Shown: one piece after another, positions 31,664-40,645 of the stretch
How positions within the stretch are numbered: position 1 is the first letter of the stretch
How the letters are laid out: each line of letters opens with the position of its first letter
NCBI RefSeq assembly: GCF_022808715.1
Contig: NZ_JAKZKX010000002.1
Location: 1 to 64,000, forward strand
Direction: 5' to 3'
DNA: 64,000 bases
From: Fundidesulfovibrio agrisoli
Lineage (GTDB): Bacteria; Desulfobacterota; Desulfovibrionia; Desulfovibrionales; Desulfovibrionaceae
Notes under the pieces: generated by a model
Told to the model about the DNA's origin: nothing
The model's database searches: none
Seen by the model: the letters and a program-made list of their open reading frames with translations, nothing else
Position numbers and translations under genes: made by a program

Positions 31664-33943
31664 CTATTTCTCGACCAGGTAGTCGCTCAAGGCCCGCTCG
31701 ATGTAGGGCGGGATGACCACCCCGGCCCGGGCCAGGTTGTCGCGCGCGGCGGCGGCCTTGGCGATGTCGATGCCCGCCTTGCGCCAGTAGGCCGCCGGGT
31801 CGTCCAGGAAGCCGGTGATGACCTCCAGCGCCTCCGGGTAGGAGCGCACCAGGTGGCAGCAGTTCACCACCCACATGGGCCCCAGGGGCGGGATGTCCAG
31901 CCCGTCCACGGTGTGCGCGCTGGAGAGCACCTGGAACTGCTCGATGGCTCGGTGCCACAGGTGTCCGCCCTGCCCGTCCAGGCCGATGGGGTCCACGAAC
32001 ACGTAGGGCGCGGGCAGGCAGTGCCCGATCTTCATGAACGTGAGCGCCATGTTGATCTCGTAGCAGGTGCCGTAGCCGCCGATGTTGAACACCTTGAAGA
32101 TGGAGCGCCGGTCCAGGATGTCCTGCCGGGTGTTCAGGGCGATGTTCACGAACTGGACCACCGCCTCGGGGGAGAAGTTGGTCTCCTGCCCGATCCTCTC
32201 GCCGTCGATGCCCACCCCGATGCGGTAGATGCCGTGGCGGGCCGCCGCGTCGTCCACCGCCTTCATCACGCCAGGCCCGCTGCCGTGGGCCACGGCCAAG
32301 CCGTCGCCCAGGCGCTGGTCCGCGGCCAGGGCGGTGAAAAAGTCCTCCAACTGCGGCATCAGCACCGGCTTGAGCTCGTCCACCACGGAGCCGAAGAAGG
32401 CGAAGGTGGTGTGGATGCGGTCCATGCGGTCCTTGCCTTCGGCGCTCACCCAGAAGCCGTTCTTGAACTCGCGCACGTGGCAGCCGTCCGAGCACTCGAA
32501 GATCATGTAGAAGCGCATGCCCTCGCGCCAGAGCCGGGCGATCTCCTCGTACGAGGACTGGTCCAGGTAGTATTCGGGTTTGGCCCCATTGCGCCCGGCG
32601 CGCATGGTGATGCTCTTGATGAGCACCACGCCCACGCCGCTGCGCTTGAGCACGCGCAGGGTGTCCACCGGAGGCAGGGCGTCGGCCACGAACACCTTGG
32701 AGAGGCTCTGCTCGCCGCCCACATACTTGAGATCCTGCAGGAAGGTGCGGAAGCGCTTGGGTATCTCGTCCTCGGCCAGCACGGCCTCGGGCACGTTGCC
32801 CCGGGCGCACTCGTAGACGAGGCGCCACTGGAACTCGGGGATCCAGCGGCCGTCCTCCTGCTCCCAGGCGATGTTCACGATGCGCCCGGGCATCATGATG
32901 CGCCCGTAGAGCCCTCCCCGGCCCGGCGCGGCGGAGATCTCATCGAAGAGCGCCTCGCAGGCCGATGGGTTGAACATGTCGGTGATCTCGGCGAAATCCA
33001 CGCCCCGGGCCAGGATGGCCGTGGCCTTGCCCGGCTTGAGCACCCGTTTGGAGATGGCCGCGACGCGCTCCTCCGCCGGATAGAGCTTGATGCGCAGGCG
33101 CAGGTCCCGGCAGGGCACGGGCTCCTCCCCCCGGTTGAAAATCTCCGCCTGGCGCATGGTGGCGATGCCCGTGGTGCGCACGCCGTCCAGCAGGCGCGAG
33201 GCCAGGTGGAACACCGCCGGGTTGGAGAGCTCTCGCGAGATGAAGGCCATATACGGCCCAAGCGAGATGCGCAGGGCGCTGACCAAGAATTCCTTGGGCC
33301 CGATGGCCTCCGGCAGGCCCGAGGGTGCGGGCTGCTGGAACATGGACAGGCCGTGCTTGCCCCTGATGATCATCTCCGCGAAGTTGTGCGGGATGGAGAT
33401 CAGCCGCTGGGAGAGGATGTAGCGCACATTGTCCAGCGGTATCTCGATTAGCCCGTCCGGCCCGATGTCGTGGACCTCGGGCAGCAGCAGTTCCTCCTGG
33501 TCCAGGGCTTCGAGCACCTGGTTGCGGCTGAGGTGCGGCCCCATGGGCACGAAGAGCCTGCCGATATCCACCGGGGAGCGCTGGGTGAGTATCTTGAGGT
33601 CGGAGAGCGACTCGGCCAGGTGGGCGTTCAGGGCCGTGACCACCACGGGCATCTCGATGTACTTGCCGGTGTCAGAGATGTGGGGGTCGCCCTCGGCCAG
33701 GTGGATGTCTATGCCGATGCGGGAGTGGCCGCTGCGTCCGCTCAGGTCCAGAAAGTCCTGCAGCGGGCGGGACTGGGCCTTGGCCCGCTCGGCGATGTCG
33801 CGCACCAGACCGCGCAGGGCATCGCTGACGTGGCTCAGGCGCATGACGCCGAACAACTGGGGGGCGGAAAGCTCCTGATTGAAATGGATGACGCTGGCTT
33901 CCACCAACTGGCCGTCGCCGGTGACGAATGGGGCCTGATTCAT
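31664..33943 (-). CDS. long protein with C-terminal LOG-like Rossmann domain
   Basis: The 759-residue protein has a LOG/TIGR00730-like Rossmann part (about residues 450-680), recognisable from VAHGSGPGVMKAVDDAA and IGGYGTCYEINMAL, close to the PGGxGTxxE motif of cytokinin-activating LOG proteins and related nucleotide-5'-monophosphate hydrolases. The ~450-residue N-terminal region is not one I recognise; it contains VRYILSQRLISIPHNFAEM and a long mixed alpha/beta stretch. The ATG at 33941-33943 is preferred over an upstream GTG. It is transcribed alone, divergent from the thioredoxin-reductase-like gene. Function is unknown, possibly nucleotide metabolism. Confidence 0.7.
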   Translation of the reverse strand: MNQAPFVTGDGQLVEASVIHFNQELSAPQLFGVMRLSHVSDALRGLVRDIAERAKAQSRPLQDFLDLSGRSGHSRIGIDIHLAEGDPHISDTGKYIEMPVVVTALNAHLAESLSDLKILTQRSPVDIGRLFVPMGPHLSRNQVLEALDQEELLLPEVHDIGPDGLIEIPLDNVRYILSQRLISIPHNFAEMIIRGKHGLSMFQQPAPSGLPEAIGPKEFLVSALRISLGPYMAFISRELSNPAVFHLASRLLDGVRTTGIATMRQAEIFNRGEEPVPCRDLRLRIKLYPAEERVAAISKRVLKPGKATAILARGVDFAEITDMFNPSACEALFDEISAAPGRGGLYGRIMMPGRIVNIAWEQEDGRWIPEFQWRLVYECARGNVPEAVLAEDEIPKRFRTFLQDLKYVGGEQSLSKVFVADALPPVDTLRVLKRSGVGVVLIKSITMRAGRNGAKPEYYLDQSSYEEIARLWREGMRFYMIFECSDGCHVREFKNGFWVSAEGKDRMDRIHTTFAFFGSVVDELKPVLMPQLEDFFTALAADQRLGDGLAVAHGSGPGVMKAVDDAAARHGIYRIGVGIDGERIGQETNFSPEAVVQFVNIALNTRQDILDRRSIFKVFNIGGYGTCYEINMALTFMKIGHCLPAPYVFVDPIGLDGQGGHLWHRAIEQFQVLSSAHTVDGLDIPPLGPMWVVNCCHLVRSYPEALEVITGFLDDPAAYWRKAGIDIAKAAAARDNLARAGVVIPPYIERALSDYLVEK

Positions 33944-34106
33944 GGGGGTGCCTGATCCTTTATGCTTTGAAGTGTCGAATCTCACTCAATTTACTTCCAT
34001 TCCCGGGCGGTGGCAACATCCCTCCGGCACCCGCCCGCGCCCTTCCCTTTTTCGTTCTCCCGCGTATATTGAACGAACGAGCATTTTCACCTTACCGGAG
34101 AGCAGA

Positions 34107-35000
34107 ATGGAAAACACGCAATGCCTCATCATCGGCGCGGGCCCCGCAGGGCTTTCCGCCGGCATCTATCTGGCCAGGGCGGGCATCCGCACCCTCTTGA
34201 TCGGCTGCGACCCCAAGGTGGCGGGCGACTACGAGATCGCCAACTACTTCGGCTTCGAGGAGGCCATCTCCGGACGCGACCTGGTGGACAAGGGACGCAG
34301 GCAGGCCATCGGCTTCGGCGCGGACCTGCGCTGCGAGCGGGTTCTCGGCGTGCACCACGGCGACTTCGGCGGCTTCAAGGTCAAGACGGACAACAACGAA
34401 TACCAGGCCGACGCCCTCATCCTGGCCACGGGCGTGTCCCGCTCCAGGCCGCCCATCCCCGGCATCGCGGATTACGAGGGCAAGGGCGTGTCCTACTGCG
34501 TGTCCTGCGACGGCTACTTCTACAAGGGCAGGCCCGTGGTCGTGGCCGGCGAGGGCGTGTTCGCGGCCAACCAGGCCCTGGAACTGCTCAACTACACCAA
34601 GGACGTGCGCGTCTGCACCCTGGGCAAGAAGCCCACCATGGACGAGGAATTCCTCAAGCGCCTGCGGGACGCCGGGATCGAGATCGTCGAGCAGGGCATC
34701 ACGGCCATCGGCGGCAGCCCGGCCATGGACAGCCTGACCCTGGCCGACGGCACCGTGCTCAAGGCCGACGGCCTGTTCATCGCCCTGGGCGAGGCCTCCT
34801 CCACTGATTTCGCCTACACCCTGGGCGTGACCCGCAGCGGCAACTTCATCGAGGTCGACCGCGAGATGAAGACCAACATCCCCGGCGTGTTCGCCGCGGG
34901 CGACTGCACGGGCGGGTTCCTGCAGATCGCGGTGGCCGTCGGCGAAGGGGCCACCGCCGCCAAGGCCGCCAGCAGTTGGGTCAAGTCCCTCAAAAAATAG
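34107..35000 (+). CDS. atypical thioredoxin reductase-like FAD enzyme
   Basis: The 297-residue protein has the TrxB fold: FAD motif CLIIGAGPAGLSAGIYLARAG, the redox pair in YCVSCDGYF and the C-terminal FAD motif GVFAAGDCTGG. The central nucleotide domain differs from NADPH-dependent reductases: GEGVFAANQAL replaces the usual GGGxxAxExA motif, and the HRRxxxR NADPH-phosphate motif is missing (CTLGKKPTMDE instead). Family knowledge suggests such atypical reductases of sulfate reducers take electrons from another donor. The ATG at 34107 has GGAGAGCAG upstream. A tRNA gene follows 69 bases downstream. Confidence 0.85.
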   Translation: MENTQCLIIGAGPAGLSAGIYLARAGIRTLLIGCDPKVAGDYEIANYFGFEEAISGRDLVDKGRRQAIGFGADLRCERVLGVHHGDFGGFKVKTDNNEYQADALILATGVSRSRPPIPGIADYEGKGVSYCVSCDGYFYKGRPVVVAGEGVFAANQALELLNYTKDVRVCTLGKKPTMDEEFLKRLRDAGIEIVEQGITAIGGSPAMDSLTLADGTVLKADGLFIALGEASSTDFAYTLGVTRSGNFIEVDREMKTNIPGVFAAGDCTGGFLQIAVAVGEGATAAKAASSWVKSLKK

Positions 35001-35018
35001 GCTGGCGCAAACCAGGTA

Positions 35019-35045
35019 TTGACACGCCCCTAAATTGGATATTAT
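35019..35045 (+). promoter_or_regulatory. sigma-70-type promoter for tRNA-Met
   Basis: TTGACA at 35019-35024 and TATTAT at 35040-35045 are separated by 15 bases and lie 25 bases upstream of the tRNA 5' end. The spacing is short but both hexamers are near consensus. Confidence 0.5.
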
Positions 35046-35069
35046 TGACTTGGATTCAGAACTTGCTGG

Positions 35070-35145
35070 GGGCCTATAGCTCAGTTGGCAGAGCTTCCGG
35101 CTCATAACCGGGTGGTCCCAGGTTCGAACCCTGGTAGGCCCACCA
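35070..35145 (+). tRNA. tRNA-Met (anticodon CAT), elongator type
   Basis: A complete cloverleaf can be drawn: acceptor GGGCCTA with TAGGCCC, D arm GCTC/GAGC, anticodon arm TCCGG-CTCATAA-CCGGG, T arm CCAGG-TTCGAAC-CCTGG, discriminator A and an encoded CCA. The G1-C72 pair excludes the bacterial initiator tRNA. A CAT anticodon could also belong to lysidine-modified tRNA-Ile, but the overall sequence looks like tRNA-Met. Confidence 0.93.
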
Positions 35146-35270
35146 CTTCAAGGACGATTCGTTGCGGAAGATCGCACACGCTTTCTTTCCGGCATTCGCC
35201 GCAACCCGTACACACCGGAAGGTGCTTTCCTAGGGGAATACCCTGAAAGCGCCTTTCTTTTTTGAGCGAT

Positions 35271-36293
35271 ATGAACATCCGCGATATTTTCGCCGCCATC
35301 GAACACGCCGCACCCGCCCACATGGCCGCCCAGTGGGACCGCTGCGGCGTGCAGGTCGCCTCCCCCGTGAACGAGGTGACGCGCCTCGCCGTGGCCCTTG
35401 ACGCCACATCCGCGACCGTGGAGCAGGCCCTGGCCTGGGGCGCGCAGATGGTGCTCACCCACCATCCCCTGGGCAAGACCCCGCGCCTGCCCGACACCCT
35501 GGGCGACCACCGCGCCGTGCTCAAGCTGCTGCTCGAGCGCGACGCCTGGCTGGTGGCCGCGCACACCACCCTGGACTGCGCCCCCGGCGGCCCCGCCGCC
35601 TGGCTGGCCGACGAACTGGGCCTGACCGGCCGGGCAATCGTGGACACGCAGGGCGTCACCCCGCGCGTGATGGCCTTCTACCGCGAGGTGGCCACCGACG
35701 GCTTCGAGGGGCTGAACCTGCCCGACGATATCGATATCGGCAGGCTCCATTTCGACCGCGACGCCCTGCGCCACGCGCCGCAGGGGTTCTCCTGCCCGGA
35801 GACGGACTGGCCGAAGCTGCGCGCCTATCTGGAAGCCAACGAGGACGTCACCGGCTTCGCCGGACTGGTCCGGCTGGCCGGACCGTCCGAGCCCTTCGGA
35901 TATGGCCTCGTGGGCAAACTGCCCTCCCCCCTGCCCTGGGAGGCCTTCCTTGCCGTTTTGCGCCGGGCCGTGCCCCGGAGCTTCTATACTTTCATCGGAG
36001 CGCAGCCCGAAACCGTGAGCACCGTGGCCTACTGCACCGGCTCCGGGTCGTCTTGCGCGGCCAAGGCGTTCGCCAAGGGGGCGGACGTCTTCATCACCGG
36101 CGACGTGACCCATCACGCCGCCCTGGACATCGAACCCCTGGGCCTGACCATCGACGTCGGGCACAGGAGCCTTGAAGAAGAGATGATGCGGCGTCTGGCC
36201 GGCGATTTTGCCGGACGTTTTTCCGAAAAGGGGCTCGAGGTCCGCTTTTTCCCAAGCGCGGACCCCATGCGCGCGGTCCTCAACCCCGCCTAG
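35271..36293 (+). CDS. Nif3-like dinuclear metal centre protein
   Basis: The 340-residue protein is a Nif3/YbgI-family member: MAAQWDRCGVQVASP at the N-terminus, VLTHHPLGKTPRL with the metal-binding histidines, AAHTTLDCAPGG, and the C-terminal VFITGDVTHHAAL and DVGHRSLEE motifs. An inserted domain (about residues 115-220) is present, as in longer family members. The family forms hexameric toroids with a dinuclear site; its cellular role is unclear, although some are annotated as GTP cyclohydrolase I type 2. The zinc-ribbon coiled-coil gene follows 37 bases downstream, a pairing common in many bacteria. Confidence 0.9.
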   Translation: MNIRDIFAAIEHAAPAHMAAQWDRCGVQVASPVNEVTRLAVALDATSATVEQALAWGAQMVLTHHPLGKTPRLPDTLGDHRAVLKLLLERDAWLVAAHTTLDCAPGGPAAWLADELGLTGRAIVDTQGVTPRVMAFYREVATDGFEGLNLPDDIDIGRLHFDRDALRHAPQGFSCPETDWPKLRAYLEANEDVTGFAGLVRLAGPSEPFGYGLVGKLPSPLPWEAFLAVLRRAVPRSFYTFIGAQPETVSTVAYCTGSGSSCAAKAFAKGADVFITGDVTHHAALDIEPLGLTIDVGHRSLEEEMMRRLAGDFAGRFSEKGLEVRFFPSADPMRAVLNPA

Positions 36294-36330
36294 CCCCGCC
36301 TGGGTGCAACGATTCCACACGGAGACGGCA

Positions 36331-37080
36331 ATGTATCAGAAACAGATCGAACAGTTGGTGATTCTGCAGCAGATCGACGGCGAAATGATCTCCCTCACCG
36401 CCGAGGTGGAGAACGCTCCCAAGGAGATCGCCTCCCTTGAAAAGAAGTGCCGCGATGTCGAAGCCCAGCGCGACCAAGTTCGCGAGAAGCTCGGCTACCT
36501 GACGGACCAGCTCTCCCGCCTGGAGACCGACATCGAGGACGACCACGTCCGGATGAAGAAATCCAAGAGCAAGATGATGATGGTGGGCAACTCCAAGGAA
36601 TACAACGCCATGGTGCGTGAGATGGACAGCCTGGAGAAGCTCAACCGCTCCCGCGACGAGGAGAAGGCCGCCTTCGCCGAGGAAGTCGAGCGCCAGACCA
36701 CGGCGGACCGCGAGCTCTCCGAACAGACCGAAGCGCTCCGCGCCGACCTCGAGACCGCCCAGGCCGGGCTGAAGACCCGCCTTGACGCGGCCGGGAAGCG
36801 CATCGCGGAGCTCTCCGAGCAGCGCACCCACGCCTGCGGCGTGATCCCCAAGCCCATCCTGTCGCGCTACGAGTTCATCCGCTCGCGCCTGGCCAACCCG
36901 GTCATCGTGTCGGTCACCAACGGCGTGTGCTCGGGCTGCAACATCTCCATTCCCCCTCAGGCCTTCATCGAGCTGCAGAAGGGCCAGCAGATCCTCTCCT
37001 GCCCCAACTGCCAGCGCCTGATCTACTGGGATCAGCACATCCTGACGCAGGAGAAGGCCGAGGAGGCCCAGGAGGCCTAG
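36331..37080 (+). CDS. coiled-coil zinc-ribbon protein (CdsZ/DR0291 type)
   Basis: The 249-residue protein has a long N-terminal coiled coil (about residues 10-170) including the KSKSKMMMVGNSKEYNAMVREM loop, and a C-terminal zinc ribbon with VCSGCNISIPPQ and SCPNCQRLIYW (four cysteines). This is the C4-type zinc-ribbon family (DUF164/CT398-like). Members may interact with RNA or sigma-54/flagellar components, but function is not settled. ACGGAGACGGCA precedes the ATG. It sits between the Nif3-like gene and the RNase P RNA gene. Confidence 0.88.
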   Translation: MYQKQIEQLVILQQIDGEMISLTAEVENAPKEIASLEKKCRDVEAQRDQVREKLGYLTDQLSRLETDIEDDHVRMKKSKSKMMMVGNSKEYNAMVREMDSLEKLNRSRDEEKAAFAEEVERQTTADRELSEQTEALRADLETAQAGLKTRLDAAGKRIAELSEQRTHACGVIPKPILSRYEFIRSRLANPVIVSVTNGVCSGCNISIPPQAFIELQKGQQILSCPNCQRLIYWDQHILTQEKAEEAQEA

Positions 37081-37107
37081 CCCTCCCGCGCCGCGCGGTT
37101 ATATTCG

Positions 37108-37484
37108 AAGGGGGAGCCGGACAGGCGGTCGCCGCGGGGGAACCCGGGGAGGAAAGTCCGGACTCCGCAGGGCAGAGCGCTGGGTAACGCCCAGGGGGAG
37201 CGATCCCCGGAGAGCGCCACAGAAAGCAGACCGCCTTGCGGCCTCGGCCGCAGGGTAAGGGTGAAACGGTGGTGTAAGAGACCACCAGTTGCCGCGGCGA
37301 CGCGGCAAGCTAGGCATACCCCGTTCGGAGCAAGACCAAATAGAGAAGCGTTTGAGGCTGGCCCGGCCGAAGCTTCCGGGTAGGTTGCTTGAGGCGGCGG
37401 GTAACCGTCGCCCTAGAGGAATGATCGCACCGGGGCCTTCTGGCTCCGGCCACAAAATCCGGCTTACGGCCGGCTCCCCTCTTC
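37108..37484 (+). ncRNA. rnpB: RNase P RNA, bacterial class A
   Basis: The 5' end (GGGGGAGCCGGACAGGCGG) pairs with the 3' end (CCGGCTCCCCT, 37470-37480) to form P1. Conserved elements appear in order: GAGGAAAGTCCGGACTCC near 37149, CAGGGTAAGGGTGAAACGG near 37250, GTAAGAGACCACCAG, and the 3' core AGAGGAATGATCGC followed by ACAAAATCCGGCTTACGG. These are the universally conserved core segments of bacterial RNase P RNA, the catalytic subunit that matures tRNA 5' ends. End positions are approximate. Confidence 0.95.
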
Positions 37485-37637
37485 CGATTTCGCCCGTGGG
37501 CCATGCGCCCGCGGGCGTTTCGGCTTATTGGAGGGGGGCCGCGTCAGGAGCGCAGTCATCGGAGCGCCGCAGGTGACAAGCGCCCCGCTTTGAGGCATCC
37601 TCCGCGCTCCCTGGCTCAACCCCAACCCCACGGCACA

Positions 37638-38852
37638 ATGAACGTCTGGACCATCCTCCTTGCGGCCGGAAGCGGCTCCCGCATGGCCCCCGCCAAGCTC
37701 GTAACGAGCAAACAGTTCCTGGACGCCGGCGGCGAGCCCGTGTTCTGGAAGGCCGCCCGCCCCTTCGCCCGCGTGCCCCGGGTGCGCGGCATGGTCTTCG
37801 CCCTGCCCCCGGCCGAGTTGGAGGCCATGCTTCCCAGGCTGGAGGCGCTGGACGCCGATACCCCGCTGGGCCTGGCCTGGAAGGCCGTTGCAGGCGGCGC
37901 GCGCCGCCAGGATTCGCTGGAGAACGCGCTGGCCGCCCTCCCCCCCGATTGCACCCACGTGCTGGTGCACGACGCGGCCCGCTGCTTCGTCACCCCGGAG
38001 GTGATCCTGCGCGTGGTCGCGGCGCTTGAGGAAGGCGCGCCCGCCGTGGTGCCCGCCGTGCCCGTGAAGGACACCATCAAGCAGGTGGAGGGCGGCATCG
38101 TGACCGCCACGCCGGACCGCAGCCGCCTCATGGCCGTGCAGACGCCGCAAGGGGTGGAGCTCGCCGTGCTGCGCGAGGGGTTCGCCCTGGCCGCGCGCGA
38201 AGGCATCGACGTCACCGACGACGCGAGCCTGGCCGAAGCGCTGGGCATGTCCGTGCGCGTCGTACCCGGTTCGGAGGAGAACGTGAAGCTGACCACCCCC
38301 GAGGATTTGCGCCTGCTGGGCGACCAGGCCCCGCCCATGCTCCTGCCGCGCGTGGGCTTCGGCTACGACGTGCACCGCTACGCCCCGCCCGAGACGCCCG
38401 AGGGCGAAGGCGTGCGCTCCATGGTGCTGGGCTGCGCGCCCATCCCCGGCGCGCCGCGCGTGCTGGCCCACTCCGACGGGGACGTGCTCCTGCACGCCCT
38501 GGCCGACGCCATGCTGGGCTGTCTGGGCGCGGGCGACATCGGGCAGCACTTCCCGGACAGCGACCCGCGCTTCAGCGGCGTGGCCAGCTCCGTGCTGGTC
38601 AGCGAGGTGCAGGCCAAATTCGCGCCCGCCGGGCTGACCCTGGTGCACGTGGACCTGACCATCGTGGCCCAACTGCCCAAGATCGGCCCCCACCGGGAGC
38701 ACATCCGCCGCAACGTGGCCGCGCTGCTTGGCCTGCCCCTGGCCAGCGTGAACGTGAAGGCCACCACCGAGGAGAAGCTCGGCTTCACCGGCTCCGGCCA
38801 GGGCATCAAGGCCTACGCCACGGCCACCGCCGTGGGCCGCGCCACGGCTTGA
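37638..38852 (+). CDS. ispDF: bifunctional IspD/IspF (MEP pathway)
   Basis: The 404-residue fusion supplies two steps of non-mevalonate isoprenoid synthesis. Residues ~1-230 are IspD (2-C-methyl-D-erythritol 4-phosphate cytidylyltransferase): LLAAGSGSRM, VLVHDAARCFV and QTPQG. Residues ~240-404 are IspF (2-C-methyl-D-erythritol 2,4-cyclodiphosphate synthase): GFGYDVHRY with metal-binding Asp/His, LAHSDGDVLLHALADA, and the C-terminal NVKATTEEKLGFTGSGQGI. Such fusions are normal in alpha-, delta- and epsilon-proteobacteria. The ATG at 37638 has a weak ribosome site. It is followed 57 bases later by cysS. Confidence 0.95.
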   Translation: MNVWTILLAAGSGSRMAPAKLVTSKQFLDAGGEPVFWKAARPFARVPRVRGMVFALPPAELEAMLPRLEALDADTPLGLAWKAVAGGARRQDSLENALAALPPDCTHVLVHDAARCFVTPEVILRVVAALEEGAPAVVPAVPVKDTIKQVEGGIVTATPDRSRLMAVQTPQGVELAVLREGFALAAREGIDVTDDASLAEALGMSVRVVPGSEENVKLTTPEDLRLLGDQAPPMLLPRVGFGYDVHRYAPPETPEGEGVRSMVLGCAPIPGAPRVLAHSDGDVLLHALADAMLGCLGAGDIGQHFPDSDPRFSGVASSVLVSEVQAKFAPAGLTLVHVDLTIVAQLPKIGPHREHIRRNVAALLGLPLASVNVKATTEEKLGFTGSGQGIKAYATATAVGRATA

Positions 38853-38909
38853 CTTTTGGGGCGGGCTCTGCAACGAAACCTGCCCGAACATGCCCCGCGA
38901 GGATCATAC

Positions 38910-40367
38910 ATGCAGCTCTACAATACCCTGACGCGCTCCAAGCAGACCTTCACCCCCGTGCACGCCGGGAAGGTGTCCATGTATGTCTGCGGCATCACCG
39001 CCTACGACTACTGCCACATCGGCCACGCCCGCTCGGCCGTGGTATTCGACGTGATGGTCCGCTACCTGCGCTCCACGGGCCTGGACGTGCGCTTCGCCCG
39101 CAACTTCACCGACGTTGACGACAAGATCATCAAGCGCGCCCAGCAGGAGGGAACGACCTCCGAGGCAGTGTCGGAAAAATACATCGCCGCCTTCTACGAG
39201 GACATGGACCGCCTGGGCATCCTCCGGGCCGACATGGAGCCCCGCGCCACCAAATACATCGGCGAGATGATCAAGCTGGCCCAGCACCTCATCGACACGG
39301 GCTACGCCTACGCCACGCCCTCCGGCGACGTGTACTTCAGCGTGCGGGCCTTCAAGCCCTACGGCAAGCTCTCCGGGCGCAACCTGGAGGAGCTTCAGGC
39401 GGGCGCCCGCGTGGCCCCCGGCGAGGAGAAGAAGGACCCCCTGGATTTCGCGCTCTGGAAGGCCGCCAAGCCCGGCGAGCCCACCTGGGACAGCCCCTGG
39501 GGCCCCGGCCGCCCCGGCTGGCACCTGGAGTGCTCGGCCATGAGCGAAGACCTGCTCGGCCTGCCCCTGGACATCCACGGCGGCGGGCAGGACCTGGTCT
39601 TCCCCCACCACGAGAACGAGATCGCCCAGACCGAGGCCGCCTCGGGCAAGGAGTTCTCCAACTACTGGGTGCACAACGGCTTCGTGCAGATCAACTCCGA
39701 GAAGATGTCCAAATCCTTGGGCAACTTCATCACGATCCGCGATATTTTCGGCTACTGCCTGCCCGAGGTGCTGCGCTTCTTCCTGATCTCCTCGCACTAC
39801 CGCTCCCCGCTGGACTACTCCACCGAGGCCCTGGACGAGGCCGAAAAGGGCATCAAGCGCATCTACTCCGCCCTGGCCCAGATCGAAGAGACCCTGGCCG
39901 GAACAAAGTGGTCCGGCGCGGCCGCCCCGGCCGAGCTGACCCAGGAGTGCGCCACCCTGCACGCCGGGTTCGCCCAGGCCATGGAGGACGACCTGAACAC
40001 CGCCGCCGCCATCGGCCACGTGTTCGGCATGGTGCGCCTGGCCGGGCGCGTCATGGAGGACAAGGCCCTGCGCAAGAGCCAGGGCGGCAAGGAGCTCTTG
40101 GAGTCCATCCGCTCGAACTTCAAGGAATACTCGAACATTCTGGGCGTGTTCGGCAGTGATCCCGCAGGGTTCCTGCTTGAGCTGCGCGATAGCAAGGCCG
40201 GGCGCAAGGGCATCAGGGCCGAGGCCGTGGAGGCCCTGCTGGCCGCCCGCAAGCAGGCCCGCGCCGACAAGAACTTCGCCGAGTCCGACCGCATCCGCGA
40301 CGAGCTGGCCGCCATGGGCGTGGAGGTCAAGGACACCCCGACCGGAGCCGTCTGGGACGTGGCCTAA
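38910..40367 (+). CDS. cysS: cysteinyl-tRNA synthetase
   Basis: The 485-residue class Ia synthetase shows MYVCGITAYDYCHIGHAR (HIGH motif with zinc-binding Cys), WHLECSAMSEDLLG, HHENEIAQ with further zinc ligands and the KMSKSLGNF loop, plus the C-terminal DALR-type helical domain. It charges tRNA-Cys in the cytoplasm. GAGG lies 8 bases upstream of the ATG at 38910. ispDF-cysS adjacency is common in Desulfovibrio-like genomes. It ends before a strong terminator. Confidence 0.96.
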   Translation: MQLYNTLTRSKQTFTPVHAGKVSMYVCGITAYDYCHIGHARSAVVFDVMVRYLRSTGLDVRFARNFTDVDDKIIKRAQQEGTTSEAVSEKYIAAFYEDMDRLGILRADMEPRATKYIGEMIKLAQHLIDTGYAYATPSGDVYFSVRAFKPYGKLSGRNLEELQAGARVAPGEEKKDPLDFALWKAAKPGEPTWDSPWGPGRPGWHLECSAMSEDLLGLPLDIHGGGQDLVFPHHENEIAQTEAASGKEFSNYWVHNGFVQINSEKMSKSLGNFITIRDIFGYCLPEVLRFFLISSHYRSPLDYSTEALDEAEKGIKRIYSALAQIEETLAGTKWSGAAAPAELTQECATLHAGFAQAMEDDLNTAAAIGHVFGMVRLAGRVMEDKALRKSQGGKELLESIRSNFKEYSNILGVFGSDPAGFLLELRDSKAGRKGIRAEAVEALLAARKQARADKNFAESDRIRDELAAMGVEVKDTPTGAVWDVA

Positions 40368-40393
40368 TTCCCCGCGAGACTGACGCGAGCAAC

Positions 40394-40429
40394 AACGCCG
40401 GGCATCCAGTAGGATGTCCGGCGTTTTTT
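40394..40429 (+). terminator. rho-independent terminator after cysS
   Basis: AACGCCGGGCATCC pairs with GGATGTCCGGCGTT (one G-T pair) around an AGTA loop and runs into six T residues. Confidence 0.9.
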
Positions 40430-40549
40430 GTTGGCTTACGGCGGGGTATTCAGGAGAGCGGGCTTGCTTGTTTGCCGCGTATCAAACGCGGTGAGCCATG
40501 ACGGGTCCAGCCCTGAAGAGGCCAAGACCGGTGCCCGGACGAACGTGGA

Positions 40550-40589
40550 GCCTCCGGCGGCCAAAGGGAGGTCCTCCCTTTGGAATCCC
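40550..40589. repeat. palindromic intergenic element with CCAAAGGGAGG arms
   Basis: The core CCAAAGGGAGG / CCTCCCTTTGG (40561-40583) is a perfect inverted repeat around a single T, flanked by GCCTCCGGCGG and AATCCC. I recall very similar GCCTCCGGCGGCCAAAGGG...CCCTTTGG elements scattered between genes in Desulfovibrio genomes, so this is probably a copy of a REP-like family. It may also end the leftward gene at 40646. Confidence 0.45.
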
Positions 40590-40645
40590 GTATGGAATGG
40601 CCCGAGCATCGCCTCTTCGCTGTACTGAGCGACCCGCAGGGCGGC

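Noticed and set aside
31304..33451. 715-codon rightward open frame opposite the LOG-domain gene
   Set aside because: It is rich in His, Gly, Val and Leu in the pattern of an antisense shadow and overlaps a gene with clear LOG motifs; it also crosses the bidirectional terminator.
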